Positions 26,605 through 36,000 of a stretch of DNA of 64,000 bases are shown here, piece by piece. Both the position numbers and the translations under genes were made by a program. The notes beneath the pieces were generated by a model. The model did no database searches. It was not told the origin of the DNA and was given only the letters and a program-made list of their open reading frames with translations. Source of the stretch: Candidatus Poribacteria bacterium (GTDB taxonomy: Bacteria > Poribacteria > WGA-4E > WGA-3G); assembly GCA_022825825.1 (NCBI GenBank), contig JAJDWA010000021.1, forward strand, positions 93,386 to 157,385. The letters are read 5' to 3'. The first letter of the stretch is position 1. The number at the start of each line of letters is the position of its first letter.

Positions 26605-26682
26605 TGTGCAAAGCGAACAGTGGAAATCGCCATTGAAAAGGACGAACAAACTGCTATCAACTGGTTGGAATCTGTTTCGCAG
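26605..26682. repeat. About 75-bp direct repeat, right copy
   Basis: This is the second copy of the repeat at 24015-24091. In the + frame it is open (CAKRTVEIAIEKDEQTAINW, LESVSQVTDA, stop at about 26697). It overlaps the 3' end of the antitoxin-like gene on the minus strand. Confidence 0.75.
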
Positions 26683-27007
26683 GTGACAGATGCTTAGCGT
26701 GTGCATCTTCAATCACCGGAGGATGCTTAAGCGCGTTCAACAGAGAGCTGAACGTATCTAATAATTGTGTAGCATCCTCATTAGAGAACATATTTAAAAG
26801 CGTTTCGGTATCAGTCCCAGTTCGTTTGCAAATTTCAACAACTCCACCTTGTGATTCTATAAAAACCCGAAGCTCCTTCAGGAAGAAGGTCAGATCGCCA
26901 TCAGCATGGTATTCCTCCAATGTCAATTGGAGATAGTCAATTGCTGCCTCCTGATCATTAGCAAGTCTTCTAATTTGATACTCGCGCCAGTTCCCCATTT
27001 CTCTCAT
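26657..27007 (-). CDS. HigA-like addiction-module antitoxin, orphan
   Basis: A 116-residue protein resembling putative addiction-module antidote proteins: AIDYLQLTLEEY, then DLTFFLKELRVFIESQGGVV and EICKRTGTDTETLLNMFS, which match a divergent helix-turn-helix of the HigA type. The RelE/HigB-like toxin normally next to it is not seen on either side. AAGGGG lies 8 nt before the ATG. The last codons lie inside the 75-bp direct repeat, so the original C-terminus may have been replaced. Confidence 0.6.
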   Translation of the reverse strand: MREMGNWREYQIRRLANDQEAAIDYLQLTLEEYHADGDLTFFLKELRVFIESQGGVVEICKRTGTDTETLLNMFSNEDATQLLDTFSSLLNALKHPPVIEDAHAKHLSPAKQIPTS

Positions 27008-27098
27008 TGATGTGTCCCCTTGATCGGTAATTATACTTCATTTTCTATTAAAAACGCAAGGTTCATTTGCAATTTCGGAATTGCTCATATAATTGCAG

Positions 27099-27127
27099 TT
27101 GACATGATCACCGTTTTGCAATAAAAT
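27099..27127 (+). promoter_or_regulatory. Promoter of acs
   Basis: A perfect TTGACA (27099-27104), a 17-bp spacer and TAAAAT (27122-27127) lie 69 bp before the acs ATG. Confidence 0.75.
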
Positions 27128-27195
27128 ATGTTCTATACAACTTGTAAAGACGTTTTGAGAACTGGAGATTGATTTGTGGAGGAGATAAAAATAAA

Positions 27196-29139
27196 ATGGC
27201 TAACAACATTTTTCCACCAATGGAGACTACCTATCCAATCGGTGACGCTCACGTCAACAGTTTAGAAGCGTATCATGAACGGTACGCCGAATCAATTCAA
27301 GACCCAGAAGGTTTTTGGGCAACAATTGCTGAACGATTGACGTGGTACCAAAAGTGGGATACCGTTCGAGATTACGATTTTGTGAAAGCACAGATAAAAT
27401 GGTTTGAAGGCGGCACGTTGAACGCCTGTTATAACTGCGTTGATCGACATGTGGAAGCAGGACACGGCGATGAGACAGCGATTATTTGGGAAGGGAATGA
27501 CCCATCCGAAGATAAGACATTCAGTTTTAATGAACTGCTTGCAGAGGTTAAAAAGTTTGCCAATGTGTTGAAAGCACAAGGTGTTGAAAAAGGCGATCGT
27601 GTCTGTATCTACTTGCAGATGGTGCCTGAATTGGCAATTGCAATGCTGGCTTGTGCGAGGATCGGTGCTGTTCATTCCATCGTTTTTGGTGCGTTTTCAG
27701 CGGAATCATTGCGAGATAGAATTAACGATTCTGCTTGCAAACTGTTGATTACACAGGATACAGCAATGCGTGGTGCCCGAAGCGACATTCCAATGAAGGC
27801 AAACGCCGATGCAGCAGTGGAAGATTGCCCCTCTATTGAAAAGGTTGTTGTCGTCCAACGCACAGGTGATGCGGTTGATTTTGACGCTGCCCGCGATGTT
27901 TGGTGGCACGAAGCGATGGCAACTGCGGATGCCGAATGCGAACCTGAAGTCATGAATGCTGAAGACCCGCTTTTCATTCTTTATACCTCTGGTTCAACAG
28001 GAAAACCGAAAGGTGTTTTACATACTACGGGTGGTTATCTGGTGTATACCTCTTATACGCATCAGCAGATTTTTGACTATCACGAAAGCGATGTGTATTG
28101 GTGTACCGCTGATATAGGTTGGATTACCGGACATTCTTATATTATTTACGGTCCACTGGCTAATCGTGCAATTACCGTTATGTTTGAAGGTGTGCCGAAC
28201 TATCCAGACTTTGGGCGATTTTGGCAAGTCGTGGAGAAGCACAAAATCAATCTTTTCTATACCGCCCCTACAGCCCTGCGTGCCTTAATGAAAGAGGGCG
28301 ATACATGGGTAGAAAAATACGATAGGTCTACGCTCCGATTGCTTGGCACAGTCGGTGAACCGATTAAAGAACCGGAATGGTTGTGGTATTATAATATTGT
28401 TGGCGACAAACGGTGTCCCATAGTTGATACATGGTGGCAGACCGAAACGGGTGGAATTTTGATTACACCGTTACCTGCGGCGACTCCGCTGAAGCCTGGC
28501 TCTGCAACGTTCCCATTTTTCGGTATTGAGCCGGTGATTTTAGATGAAGAAGGAAACGAAGTGGAAGGCAATCCTGCGACCGGTTATCTTTGCATCAAAA
28601 CTGCTTGGCCCGGTATTATGCGCACGGTGTATGGCGATCACGAACGTTTCATTGATGTCTATTTTAGTAGGTTCCCCGGCTATTACATGACAGGTGATGG
28701 CGTGTTGCGTGATGAAGATGGATATTATTGGATTACGGGTCGTGTAGATGACGTGCTGAACGTCTCTGGACATAGGTTAGGCACAGCAGAGGTTGAAGGT
28801 GCTATCGGGCAACATGATGCTGTTGCAGAAGCTGCGGTTGTTGGCTATCCGCACGATATTAAGGGACAGGGTATCTATGCGTATGTCACGCTTATGACGG
28901 GTGAATCTGCCTCTGATGACGTGGCAACAGGTATCAAACAAGCAGTGCGACAACATATTGGACCTATCGCCACACCGGATAAGATTCAGTTTACGCCCGC
29001 TTTACCGAAAACCCGATCAGGTAAAATTATGCGGCGCATTCTCCGTAAAATAGCAGAAGGCGATATATCTGACCTTGGTGACACCTCAACGCTTGCTGAT
29101 CCGACAGTGGTTGACGCATTGGTTGAAGGTAGACAGTAA
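27196..29139 (+). CDS. acs: Acetyl-CoA synthetase (AMP-forming)
   Basis: Acs activates acetate to acetyl-AMP and then acetyl-CoA. The protein is 647 residues from the ATG at 27196, chosen because GGAGGAG lies just upstream; a TTG at 27169 would precede that site. Motifs include [20 protein letters not shown], the P-loop-like [15 protein letters not shown], the TWWQTETGG core, [18 protein letters not shown] and the C-terminal [17 protein letters not shown], whose Lys is the acetylation-controlled catalytic lysine. Full length and intact, transcribed alone from a strong promoter. Confidence 0.97.
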   Translation: MANNIFPPMETTYPIGDAHVNSLEAYHERYAESIQDPEGFWATIAERLTWYQKWDTVRDYDFVKAQIKWFEGGTLNACYNCVDRHVEAGHGDETAIIWEGNDPSEDKTFSFNELLAEVKKFANVLKAQGVEKGDRVCIYLQMVPELAIAMLACARIGAVHSIVFGAFSAESLRDRINDSACKLLITQDTAMRGARSDIPMKANADAAVEDCPSIEKVVVVQRTGDAVDFDAARDVWWHEAMATADAECEPEVMNAEDPLFILYTSGSTGKPKGVLHTTGGYLVYTSYTHQQIFDYHESDVYWCTADIGWITGHSYIIYGPLANRAITVMFEGVPNYPDFGRFWQVVEKHKINLFYTAPTALRALMKEGDTWVEKYDRSTLRLLGTVGEPIKEPEWLWYYNIVGDKRCPIVDTWWQTETGGILITPLPAATPLKPGSATFPFFGIEPVILDEEGNEVEGNPATGYLCIKTAWPGIMRTVYGDHERFIDVYFSRFPGYYMTGDGVLRDEDGYYWITGRVDDVLNVSGHRLGTAEVEGAIGQHDAVAEAAVVGYPHDIKGQGIYAYVTLMTGESASDDVATGIKQAVRQHIGPIATPDKIQFTPALPKTRSGKIMRRILRKIAEGDISDLGDTSTLADPTVVDALVEGRQ

Positions 29140-29158
29140 GTTGATTGAGGAAAAGGCT

Positions 29159-29186
29159 CGGTAGGTGCGGTTTCCTAACCGTACCA
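29159..29186. repeat. Dispersed palindromic repeat, inverted copy
   Basis: CGGTAGGTGCGGTTTCC is followed by TAACCGTACCA, an inverted version of copy 2, in the gap between acs and the TPP-binding gene. Confidence 0.65.
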
Positions 29187-29217
29187 TTCTGCCCAATTGC
29201 ATGAATGAGGAACACTT

Positions 29218-29712
29218 GTGGCATCAGCACAAAAAATAGTCCAGGCATTGAAAAAACAGAATATCACCCATGCCGTTGGTGTACCAGACAACGGCAGCGC
29301 GAAGATTTATGAGTTATTGCGTGAAGAACCAGAAATTGAGGTCATTACGGTAACTCGCGAAGGTGAAGCATTTGCTATTGCGGCAGGGCTATTCGTTGGT
29401 GGCAAAAAACCTGTGATCATCATTCAAAATACAGGTTTCTTGGAATCTGGTGATGCAATCCGTGGTACCGTTATCAATATGCAAGTGCCTGTCGTTGTGT
29501 TCATCGGATATCGTGGGTACCACAATCGGGATGCTGATGGCAAGTGGGTTGACTCTGTTGCTACCTTCCTCGAACCAACTCTTAAAGCGTGGAATTTACC
29601 ATATAAGATGTTAGAAACGGACTCTGATATTGGCAGCATTGATTGGGCATATCGCAAGTCTGCGGGAACTTCTTTGCCTGCTGCTGTGCTACTCATTGGT
29701 CATGCAAAATAA
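29218..29712 (+). CDS. TPP-enzyme PYR-domain subunit (sulfopyruvate/phosphonopyruvate decarboxylase alpha-like)
   Basis: A 164-residue protein that contains only the pyrimidine-binding half of a thiamine diphosphate enzyme: ITHAVGVPDNGSAKIYELL, TREGEAFAIAAGLFVGGKKP with the conserved cofactor-activating Glu, and VVVFIGYRGYHN. This matches the alpha subunit of sulfopyruvate decarboxylase (ComD) or the N-terminal domain of phosphonopyruvate decarboxylase. A PP-domain (beta/ComE) partner would be needed for catalysis and is not in the window. The start is a GTG with TGAGGA upstream. Confidence 0.75.
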   Translation: MASAQKIVQALKKQNITHAVGVPDNGSAKIYELLREEPEIEVITVTREGEAFAIAAGLFVGGKKPVIIIQNTGFLESGDAIRGTVINMQVPVVVFIGYRGYHNRDADGKWVDSVATFLEPTLKAWNLPYKMLETDSDIGSIDWAYRKSAGTSLPAAVLLIGHAK

Positions 29713-29731
29713 AGACAGGACTTACCACAAA

Positions 29732-29756
29732 CGGTAGGCGCGCTTTGTAAGCGCGC
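29732..29756. repeat. Dispersed palindromic repeat
   Basis: CGGTAGGCGCGCTTTG is followed by TAAGCGCGC, a hairpin just after the TPP-binding gene stop. Confidence 0.6.
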
Positions 29757-29822
29757 TGGAAACTTATAATTCTGCTGAAAATTATATCATTTATAATTGT
29801 TGGACTGGTATTTGGCAAACAC

Positions 29823-30129
29823 TTACGGGCATGTGAGATACTCAGGATTTGGTCTCAACACCACAGCATAGAACGATTTTGGCAGAATACGCGTGTGGTA
29901 TTTTGCATGATCTAAAACAGATTTGAAACTTTCAGAAATGAGTTTAGAGAACAAACACGGGGCGTATACGAACTTAGGTGTAAAAGTGATCGGTTATCTA
30001 AAAATGCAACATGTAAGCCGATCCGTGCGTAAAACGTTTCACCAAGTACAACTTGAATTATCAGGACAAAGGCACATGCTGTTTACTCTCAGCGCGCATT
30101 TTCATGAACAAATATCAAGTAAACATTAA
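29823..30129 (+). pseudogene. Transposase C-terminal remnant, frameshifted
   Basis: Two + frames together make a plausible transposase tail: first LRACEILRIWSQHHSIERFW (29823 onward), then after a shift LKLSEMSLENKHGAYTNLGV, KVIGYLKMQHVSRSVRKTFH and QVQLELSGQRHMLFTL to a TAA at 30127-30129. IERFW followed by LK is a common end of DDE transposases. The rest of the gene is gone. The IS family is not resolved. Confidence 0.5.
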
Positions 30130-30203
30130 TAAACATTGATATCTGAAGTATTTTCATAAATGTCAGATAGCAATGTTTAAGAAATATTGAACAGATAAGG
30201 CAA

Positions 30204-30773
30204 ATGATTATATATCGGGACATATTTCAATCTGTGGATTGGGTACATCTTCTATTTTCATGTAGAGGACGAATTAACCGTCCTATGTTCTGGGGATACC
30301 AGTTTCTTTATTTTTGGCTTGGTATGCCTTTCGTTTATGTGTGTATTGCATCAACATACCTCTTAGTAAATACCCCTATGTCATATATAGATAAGGTAGA
30401 CATAGATGAATTGATACCAGTGTTTGGATTTACTATTGCATTATGGATTTATTCTCTTCTGGCAATTTATTCGCAAATTTCTGTTTGTGTGAAACGACTT
30501 CATGATCGAAGTAAGTCTGGATGGTCACTTTTATGGTGTATCGTGTTGGGTATACTGGGGCATGCTGTTTGTCTGCTTTGGCAGAATTGGCAAGTATCCC
30601 CAATGTCACAAATCAACCCAATAGAGCCTCTCGATTTTATACCAAACCATATCTATGCTATACTCGTGTGGACGTTTGTTTTTAGTGTCTTTTACATTGT
30701 TATTGCCTGCGGTTGCCGCAGGGGAACCGAAGGTAAAAATAAGTATGGACGTGATCCTTCGGTAAACCTGTAA
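30204..30773 (+). CDS. DUF805 family membrane protein
   Basis: A 189-residue inner-membrane protein with the DUF805 layout: GRINRPMFWGYQFLYFW at the start of the first membrane segment, a second segment near LWIYSLLAIYSQISVCV, the hallmark KRLHDRSKSGWSLLW, further hydrophobic helices and the C-terminal RGTEGKNKYGRDPS tail. Function of the family is unknown. The region is AT-rich and follows transposase debris. Confidence 0.88.
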   Translation: MIIYRDIFQSVDWVHLLFSCRGRINRPMFWGYQFLYFWLGMPFVYVCIASTYLLVNTPMSYIDKVDIDELIPVFGFTIALWIYSLLAIYSQISVCVKRLHDRSKSGWSLLWCIVLGILGHAVCLLWQNWQVSPMSQINPIEPLDFIPNHIYAILVWTFVFSVFYIVIACGCRRGTEGKNKYGRDPSVNL

Positions 30774-30837
30774 AGAATATGTTAATTTACCATGAACACA
30801 AGATTTGAAACGCACATATCATTAAGGAAGTAAAATA

Positions 30838-31173
30838 ATGTCAAATAAAATTCAAACTTGCCTAACGCCTGAGTATAAAGATGAGATAATCAAATCTCTG
30901 AGAGATTTAACAGAGAAAATTGATAAGGTAACACATTTTGTAGATGAATTTGAGGGTTTTAATATTGATAATATACCTTCTATGAATACAGCTGATATGG
31001 CACATATATATAATAGAGCGAATGATGCACTTACAGTGATAGAACAAGTATATAGTCGTAATGATCCTATACGGATAATGATGCATGAGCTTGTTAAGAA
31101 TCTCGCAGTAATTTTAGGTGAAAAAGGGAAAAGAATAACAAAAAGAATAAGAATCGACGATAAAATCAATTGA
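30838..31173 (+). CDS. Hypothetical protein, 111 residues
   Basis: No family is recognised. It is AT-rich, mostly helical by composition (SLRDLTEKIDKVTHFVDEF, NRANDALTVIEQVYS) and basic at the C-terminus (KGKRITKRIRIDDKIN). AAGGAAG lies 8 nt before the ATG. It is 64 bp after the DUF805 gene and may be cotranscribed. Confidence 0.6.
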   Translation: MSNKIQTCLTPEYKDEIIKSLRDLTEKIDKVTHFVDEFEGFNIDNIPSMNTADMAHIYNRANDALTVIEQVYSRNDPIRIMMHELVKNLAVILGEKGKRITKRIRIDDKIN

Positions 31174-31512
31174 TATTTCTCATAATTGTTCTGAACCTAA
31201 TAACCATCAATATAAAACACCGATACGGACATGAAAAAGCGTATTAGTTATGGTGATTTTGCCTGCCTTTTTCGTAGGTAAATCCGTTTAATTGACAATT
31301 TCACGCTGTTTTATGTTGAATACAAGGTGAATTTTTCACACAATAGATGTCTATCAATCTGCATTTTCATGACTTCATATTAAGAATCACTGATAGATAT
31401 TGGCATATGAGCGTTTTTGAGAAATATCAGTTCGAAAAATCGTGAAAATTGCGTAAGTCCGAAAAAAATAGAAGAAATTTATCGAATTGTAAACTTAACT
31501 GGAGCTAATTAA
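31174..31512. other. AT-rich intergenic region, no feature recognised
   Basis: No open frame with coding character, repeat-family copy or clear hairpin was seen; the last 20 bases hold the moeA ribosome site (GGAG). Confidence 0.5.
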
Positions 31513-32715
31513 ATGTTAAGTGTTGAAGAAGCACGCCAACAGATGTTAGAGAGCATTCCCGTTTTACCAACAGAAAAGCGAGGGATTCTTGACTGTACAG
31601 GTTATGTTCTCGCCGAAGCACTACATGCTACTGAAAATATCCCACCGTTTGACAATTCTGCAATGGATGGTTTTGCAGTCCGTTCAACAGACGTGAAGGA
31701 TGCATCAAAAGAGAATCCTGTTGTGCTATCAGTTGTTGAAACTATCGCTGCAGGATATGCACCCGAAAAACATGTTTCTGCTGGAAAAGCTGCACGGATT
31801 ATGACAGGTGCGATGATGCCTGATGGAGCAGATGCTGTCGTCATGCAAGAGGTAACCGAGCTTGTCGGTGATAAGGTCAAAATCTTTGAAAAAGTTGAGG
31901 AAAATGAAAATGTCCGTTTCACAGGTGAAAGCGTTCAGCAAGGTGATTGTGTGATGTCTCCCGGAAAAGTACTTCGTCCACCTGAAGTATCAATGCTTGC
32001 TTCACTTAATTGTGCCGAGGTAACGGTACATCAAAAACCGACGGTAGCCGTTGTCTCCACAGGTGATGAACTTACGCCGCTCGGTGAACCGTTGCTGCCG
32101 GGAAAAATTCGGGATAGCAACCGATACGGAATGTACGCACAAGTTCAGAATGCTGGTGGTATTCCAATTGATATGGGTATTGCGCCTGACGATGAAGAAG
32201 AAACGGAGCGTATCTTTCGTGAATCCCTTGCCAAAGCAGATGCGCTTATCACAAGTGGTGGTGTCTCGGTGGGAGAGCACGATATAGTAAAAAACGTTCT
32301 GACGAAATTGGGAAAGATGAATTTTTGGCGTGTTGCAATGAAACCGGGCAAACCACAGGCTTACGGCATTATAGATGGAAAACCGATTTTTGGGTTACCG
32401 GGTAATCCTGTGTCTTCACTCGTTGTGTTTGAGCTTTTTGTGCGTCCTGCGCTCCTGAAAATGGCAGGTCACACTGACTTACTACGTCCAACTTTCAAAG
32501 CGATTTTGACGGCAGATGTTACGAACAAAGATGGACGCGTGAATTATATGCGGGCGATTCTTACAGAACAGGATGGACAATACAGTGCCAAAACAACGGG
32601 GCCGCAAGGTTCAGGTATCCTGCATTCCCTTGTATTAGCAAATGGCTTGATTACCATTCCATCTGGAGCGACCTTACACGCGGGAGAGACAGTAGATGCC
32701 CAATTTTTGCACTAA
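31513..32715 (+). CDS. moeA: Molybdopterin molybdotransferase MoeA
   Basis: MoeA inserts molybdate into adenylylated molybdopterin. The 400-residue protein is complete with PPFDNSAMDGFAV near the start, RIMTGAMMPDGADAVVMQE, STGDELTPLGEPLLPGKIRDSN, SGGVSVGEHD and the LPGNPVSSLVVFELF segment, then a C-terminal beta-barrel domain. No other Mo-cofactor gene is in the window. An alpha/beta hydrolase gene follows after 11 bp. Confidence 0.95.
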   Translation: MLSVEEARQQMLESIPVLPTEKRGILDCTGYVLAEALHATENIPPFDNSAMDGFAVRSTDVKDASKENPVVLSVVETIAAGYAPEKHVSAGKAARIMTGAMMPDGADAVVMQEVTELVGDKVKIFEKVEENENVRFTGESVQQGDCVMSPGKVLRPPEVSMLASLNCAEVTVHQKPTVAVVSTGDELTPLGEPLLPGKIRDSNRYGMYAQVQNAGGIPIDMGIAPDDEEETERIFRESLAKADALITSGGVSVGEHDIVKNVLTKLGKMNFWRVAMKPGKPQAYGIIDGKPIFGLPGNPVSSLVVFELFVRPALLKMAGHTDLLRPTFKAILTADVTNKDGRVNYMRAILTEQDGQYSAKTTGPQGSGILHSLVLANGLITIPSGATLHAGETVDAQFLH

Positions 32716-32726
32716 ATAAGACTACT

Positions 32727-33482
32727 ATGGCAGGCGCAACAACCCTTACCATAGATTGGGGAGAGATAGCTTACTCAGATACTGGTGGTTCAGGTAATCC
32801 GCTGCTTTTCTTACATGGTACGGGGTGTGATTCAGCAGATTGGACATCTGTAACTGAGAAACTACCACAGAACCAACGTTTGATTACGTTTGATTTCCGT
32901 GGACATGGGCAGAGTACTGTACCCACCGAACCGTTTACATTAACACACCTTGCTAACGATGTTTTACACCTTGTAAACTCTATCGGAATTGACAAAATAA
33001 TTCTCGTTGGACATAGCCTCGGCGGCATGGTTGCAATGGAAGCTGCCAAAAGATCATCCCGTGTTGCTGGGCTTGTTGTGCTTGAAGGTTGGACAAGTCT
33101 CTCATCTGCAGGTAGTGCCTTTAACACAGGACGATTTTACGGCACATTGCCCGAAACAGAGATTAAGAACATTCAACAGAAAGCTTCGGAAACACGAAGT
33201 CGTTTTAAATCGAATGCCTGGGAAAGTTTCTGGACATCTGTCAAAGAATTTGATGCTTACACCTATCTTGAGCGGGCATGCATTCCAATCTGTGAGGTAT
33301 TTGGTGAAATGGGCAGGAATGAATCAACTGAACAGAAATTGCGTATTCCATCTAATCCCAATATTCAGATGATATGGGTGCCTAATGTAGGACACTATTT
33401 GCCGCACGAATGTCCTGCAGAAGTGTCTGAAATCTGCACTAATTTTCAGACAGTTTGCGCTACAAAATTTCGTAAAAAATAA
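32727..33482 (+). CDS. Alpha/beta-fold hydrolase
   Basis: A 251-residue protein of the alpha/beta hydrolase superfamily: LLFLHGTGCDSADW forms the oxyanion region, VGHSLGGMVAMEAAKR carries the nucleophile Ser, and VPNVGHYLPHECP supplies the catalytic His; the acid is likely the Glu/Asp in the VFGEMGRNES segment. The substrate is unknown. It begins 11 bp after moeA with only a weak ribosome site, suggesting coupling. Confidence 0.9.
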   Translation: MAGATTLTIDWGEIAYSDTGGSGNPLLFLHGTGCDSADWTSVTEKLPQNQRLITFDFRGHGQSTVPTEPFTLTHLANDVLHLVNSIGIDKIILVGHSLGGMVAMEAAKRSSRVAGLVVLEGWTSLSSAGSAFNTGRFYGTLPETEIKNIQQKASETRSRFKSNAWESFWTSVKEFDAYTYLERACIPICEVFGEMGRNESTEQKLRIPSNPNIQMIWVPNVGHYLPHECPAEVSEICTNFQTVCATKFRKK

Positions 33483-33575
33483 GGCATGCTACATAATAGA
33501 TTTCACAATGCACAAGTGCGTACTTGTGTATAGAACTGATCATTAATTTGAAAATTTTTTGAGGAGGAAAAATTA

Positions 33576-35516
33576 GTGGGTAAAAATTTTTTAGCCATGA
33601 CAGCACTAACAATCATAGCAAGCATGCTGCTGATGCTATGCATGGGCTGTGATGAAGGGATGCAGATGGTAGACGATGTAGTAACGGAGCCGGTGGAGAC
33701 GACAGAACCGACAAAGCCGGCAACATCTGAACCGACAGATCCTGTGGCAGAAATGCCCACAACAACCGGCGACATGAAAAAGCCGGAACCGACGAAGCCC
33801 GCAGATACAAATCCGGAAGAACCGGAGCCAACACCAACAGTAACCATTGCAGCGGTGGTGCAGGCGGATGACAAGTCCATTACTATCTCCGGTACGAGTA
33901 CTCATGTCCCTGAAGGGACAACAGTGACTATCGTGCTGGGCGACGATGCCATCACCGTGAAAACAACGGTTGACAAAGACGGCGCCTGGTCAGCGACTGT
34001 GTCTGCTAAAAATACAGCACAGCTCGCTCCGGGAACAATTGCTGTGAAAGCAACCGCAAGGAAAGTCACAGCCGAAAGCTCGTTTGAAATTGCGCCAGAG
34101 CCGGAAACGAAAGAACCCGAACTTCAACCATCAGACACAACAGCACCAACAGTAGTGAGAGTCGGATGGTATTCAGACAACAGACTAAGACGGCTCATGT
34201 ATAACGACAGGCAGCCCGGGGTTACCGTGTATGTAAAAGTGGTATTCTCCGAACCGGTAGAACACATCGTCGGAGATAACGCGAGCGCGCGTCCCGCCCT
34301 GTCACTCGTGGTAGGCGGCCGGACGACACGCCTGCGTGTGCTTCCGCATAACACCAAAAACAAAGATTTCGTCTCCGGCACCTGCAAACCATTTGAAGAG
34401 AGTACCGACACCTTCGCCTGCAGCTATACCATACCTGCAGAGGGCATCGGCACGGTCGAACTGCAAGTCGGAGAAGAAACTGCCGACACAGCAGGGAACG
34501 CTATCGCCGAGTCATACCACGCCGCGCCGTTTATGATAGAAGCGCCGGCACCACCACCATTACCGGTAGTGCCGATAGAAGTGGTACCGGCATTGAAAAC
34601 CCTCGTTCCGGCAACCAGCCAAGACCATCTCCCGCCGCCACAAAGCGGCCCGGGCGATTTTGTCGGCCAAGTCCGCACACTCTATTCAACAAACGGAATA
34701 TCAGTGAACAGCACCCAACCCATAGCAGGGGTGTCAGTAACCATCACAGATGGGGCAATGACCGGCGAACAAGTCACCACCGATCAAGGCGGCTACTACC
34801 TCTTCCAAAATGTTAACGAGAGCGAGCTCTACCTCCGAATAGAGAAAGAGCACTTTGAACCAAAAGAGGTCATTGTATACCGCACTCGTCCGACCGTGCT
34901 CCAAGAGCAAACCGGGCCGATGCTGGACCGCGGAGACCCGTGGAACACGCCGGGCACAGTTGTCATCGGGCAGCGCTGGCCGGACGCTATTCGCTTCATT
35001 TTTGAGGAAACACTACTCCCGAATGACCTGCTGTTTGTCCGGGACGATGGATATAAATCCCACGAGCGAGCCATCGGGCAGTATTACTGGTCAGGACGTT
35101 TGTCAGGAATCGTTGCCATCTCGGTCAGCAGAATTAGAGTTAACCACATTATGATGATGTTTTTTGCCCATGAATTAGGGCACGCGCACCAGCATGCCGT
35201 AAGCATCGTCAACAACACTGACACTTGGGGGGAAACCCCTGAGGGCAGGGCCTACGCCCGGGCAAGAGAGAGAGATTGGGCTGAGGTGGGCAGATCAGCA
35301 CTTGATCAATTCATAGATAACTACCCCGAGGGTGCCCGCTTTCCCGAAGGAGCAGCTGAAGTATCCAGCCTCTACTGGGGTCGCGGTATGTGGTCAGAAA
35401 GAACCGAAATATCCAGTGTCTACTGGAGAATCAACAATGAGCCGAAGAAAGCTGACTTGGAAACCACAGCCCCCAACCGCTACCAATGGGCGGAAGAATG
35501 GCTCAATAAACGGTGA
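33576..35516 (+). CDS. Secreted lipoprotein with Ig-like, carboxypeptidase-regulatory and HExxH regions
   Basis: The 646-residue protein starts at a GTG with GGAGG upstream. A lipoprotein signal ends in LCMGC (Cys25). A Thr/Pro/Glu-rich linker (about 30-85) precedes a bacterial Ig-like domain (VVQADDKSITISGTSTHVPE onward), a second beta domain, a carboxypeptidase-regulatory-like domain (IAGVSVTITDGAMTGEQV, TTDQGGYYLFQNV) and a segment with HELGH (532-536), the zinc-protease motif. The third ligand is not certain. It is visibly richer in G+C than its neighbours, which may mean transfer. A strong terminator follows. Confidence 0.8.
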   Translation: MGKNFLAMTALTIIASMLLMLCMGCDEGMQMVDDVVTEPVETTEPTKPATSEPTDPVAEMPTTTGDMKKPEPTKPADTNPEEPEPTPTVTIAAVVQADDKSITISGTSTHVPEGTTVTIVLGDDAITVKTTVDKDGAWSATVSAKNTAQLAPGTIAVKATARKVTAESSFEIAPEPETKEPELQPSDTTAPTVVRVGWYSDNRLRRLMYNDRQPGVTVYVKVVFSEPVEHIVGDNASARPALSLVVGGRTTRLRVLPHNTKNKDFVSGTCKPFEESTDTFACSYTIPAEGIGTVELQVGEETADTAGNAIAESYHAAPFMIEAPAPPPLPVVPIEVVPALKTLVPATSQDHLPPPQSGPGDFVGQVRTLYSTNGISVNSTQPIAGVSVTITDGAMTGEQVTTDQGGYYLFQNVNESELYLRIEKEHFEPKEVIVYRTRPTVLQEQTGPMLDRGDPWNTPGTVVIGQRWPDAIRFIFEETLLPNDLLFVRDDGYKSHERAIGQYYWSGRLSGIVAISVSRIRVNHIMMMFFAHELGHAHQHAVSIVNNTDTWGETPEGRAYARARERDWAEVGRSALDQFIDNYPEGARFPEGAAEVSSLYWGRGMWSERTEISSVYWRINNEPKKADLETTAPNRYQWAEEWLNKR

Positions 35517-35530
35517 TGATTGCTCTATAC

Positions 35531-35564
35531 ATAAAACCCAACAACGCAGGTTGTTGGGTTTTAT
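35531..35564 (+). terminator. Rho-independent terminator
   Basis: Perfect 15-bp arms, ATAAAACCCAACAAC and GTTGTTGGGTTTTAT, with a GCAG loop, lie 15 bp after the lipoprotein stop. The right arm supplies the T-run. Confidence 0.85.
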
Positions 35565-35696
35565 AGTTTTCTGCGGGGCAATCAGCTCTTATTTATATAT
35601 CTATACACTTCCTCCATCCCGCTTTGCTGGTTACTGAAAAACATCTCCTACTTGAATGAAGATTATAGTGAACTTTGAAAACAGTGATACACATTT

Positions 35697-35780
35697 TCTG
35701 TAGGAGCGATCTCCGAATCGCGACCGAACTGTAGGAGCAGTCGGGAATCGGAGTTCCCTCGGACAGATCGAAATGTCCAG
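35697..35780. repeat. TGTAGGAGCGA-type palindromic repeats
   Basis: The segment holds TGTAGGAGCGATCTCCGAAT followed by CGCGACCGA and a second TGTAGGAGCAGTCGGGAATC unit. These share the TGTAGGAGC start with the longer palindrome at 35872-35933 and are probably related. Confidence 0.55.
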
Positions 35781-35829
35781 TTAACTCTAAAGTTTACTAT
35801 AAAAAATAAATTAGGTAATTCGTGGAGAT

Positions 35830-36000
35830 ACCCATAGGCGTCAATTTAAGGAAAAACGCAAGATTTTTTCTTGTAGGAGCGAGCTTTGCTCGCGACCCTT
35901 CGGCCGATGTCGCGAGCACAGCTCGCTCCTACAGTAGAGAATTGGGGGAACAAAGTTTCCCTACAACAAGAGGATATGTCCTTAAATTGACGGCTATGGT
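35830..36000. mobile_element. MITE-like element with 22-bp terminal inverted repeats
   Basis: The left end (35830-35852) contains CGTCAATTTAAGGA and the right end (35979-36000) contains its exact reverse complement, extended outward to about 22 bp with two or three mismatches. The interior holds a second nested palindrome. No open frame is inside. A sequence like the end recurs in the metH leader (about 13787-13804). Confidence 0.55.
35872..35933. repeat. Long near-perfect palindrome
   Basis: Arms of 25 bp (TGTAGGAGCGAGCT continuing TTGCTCGCGAC, and its complement) differ at one position around a short GC-rich loop. It is nested inside the MITE-like element. Confidence 0.75.
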
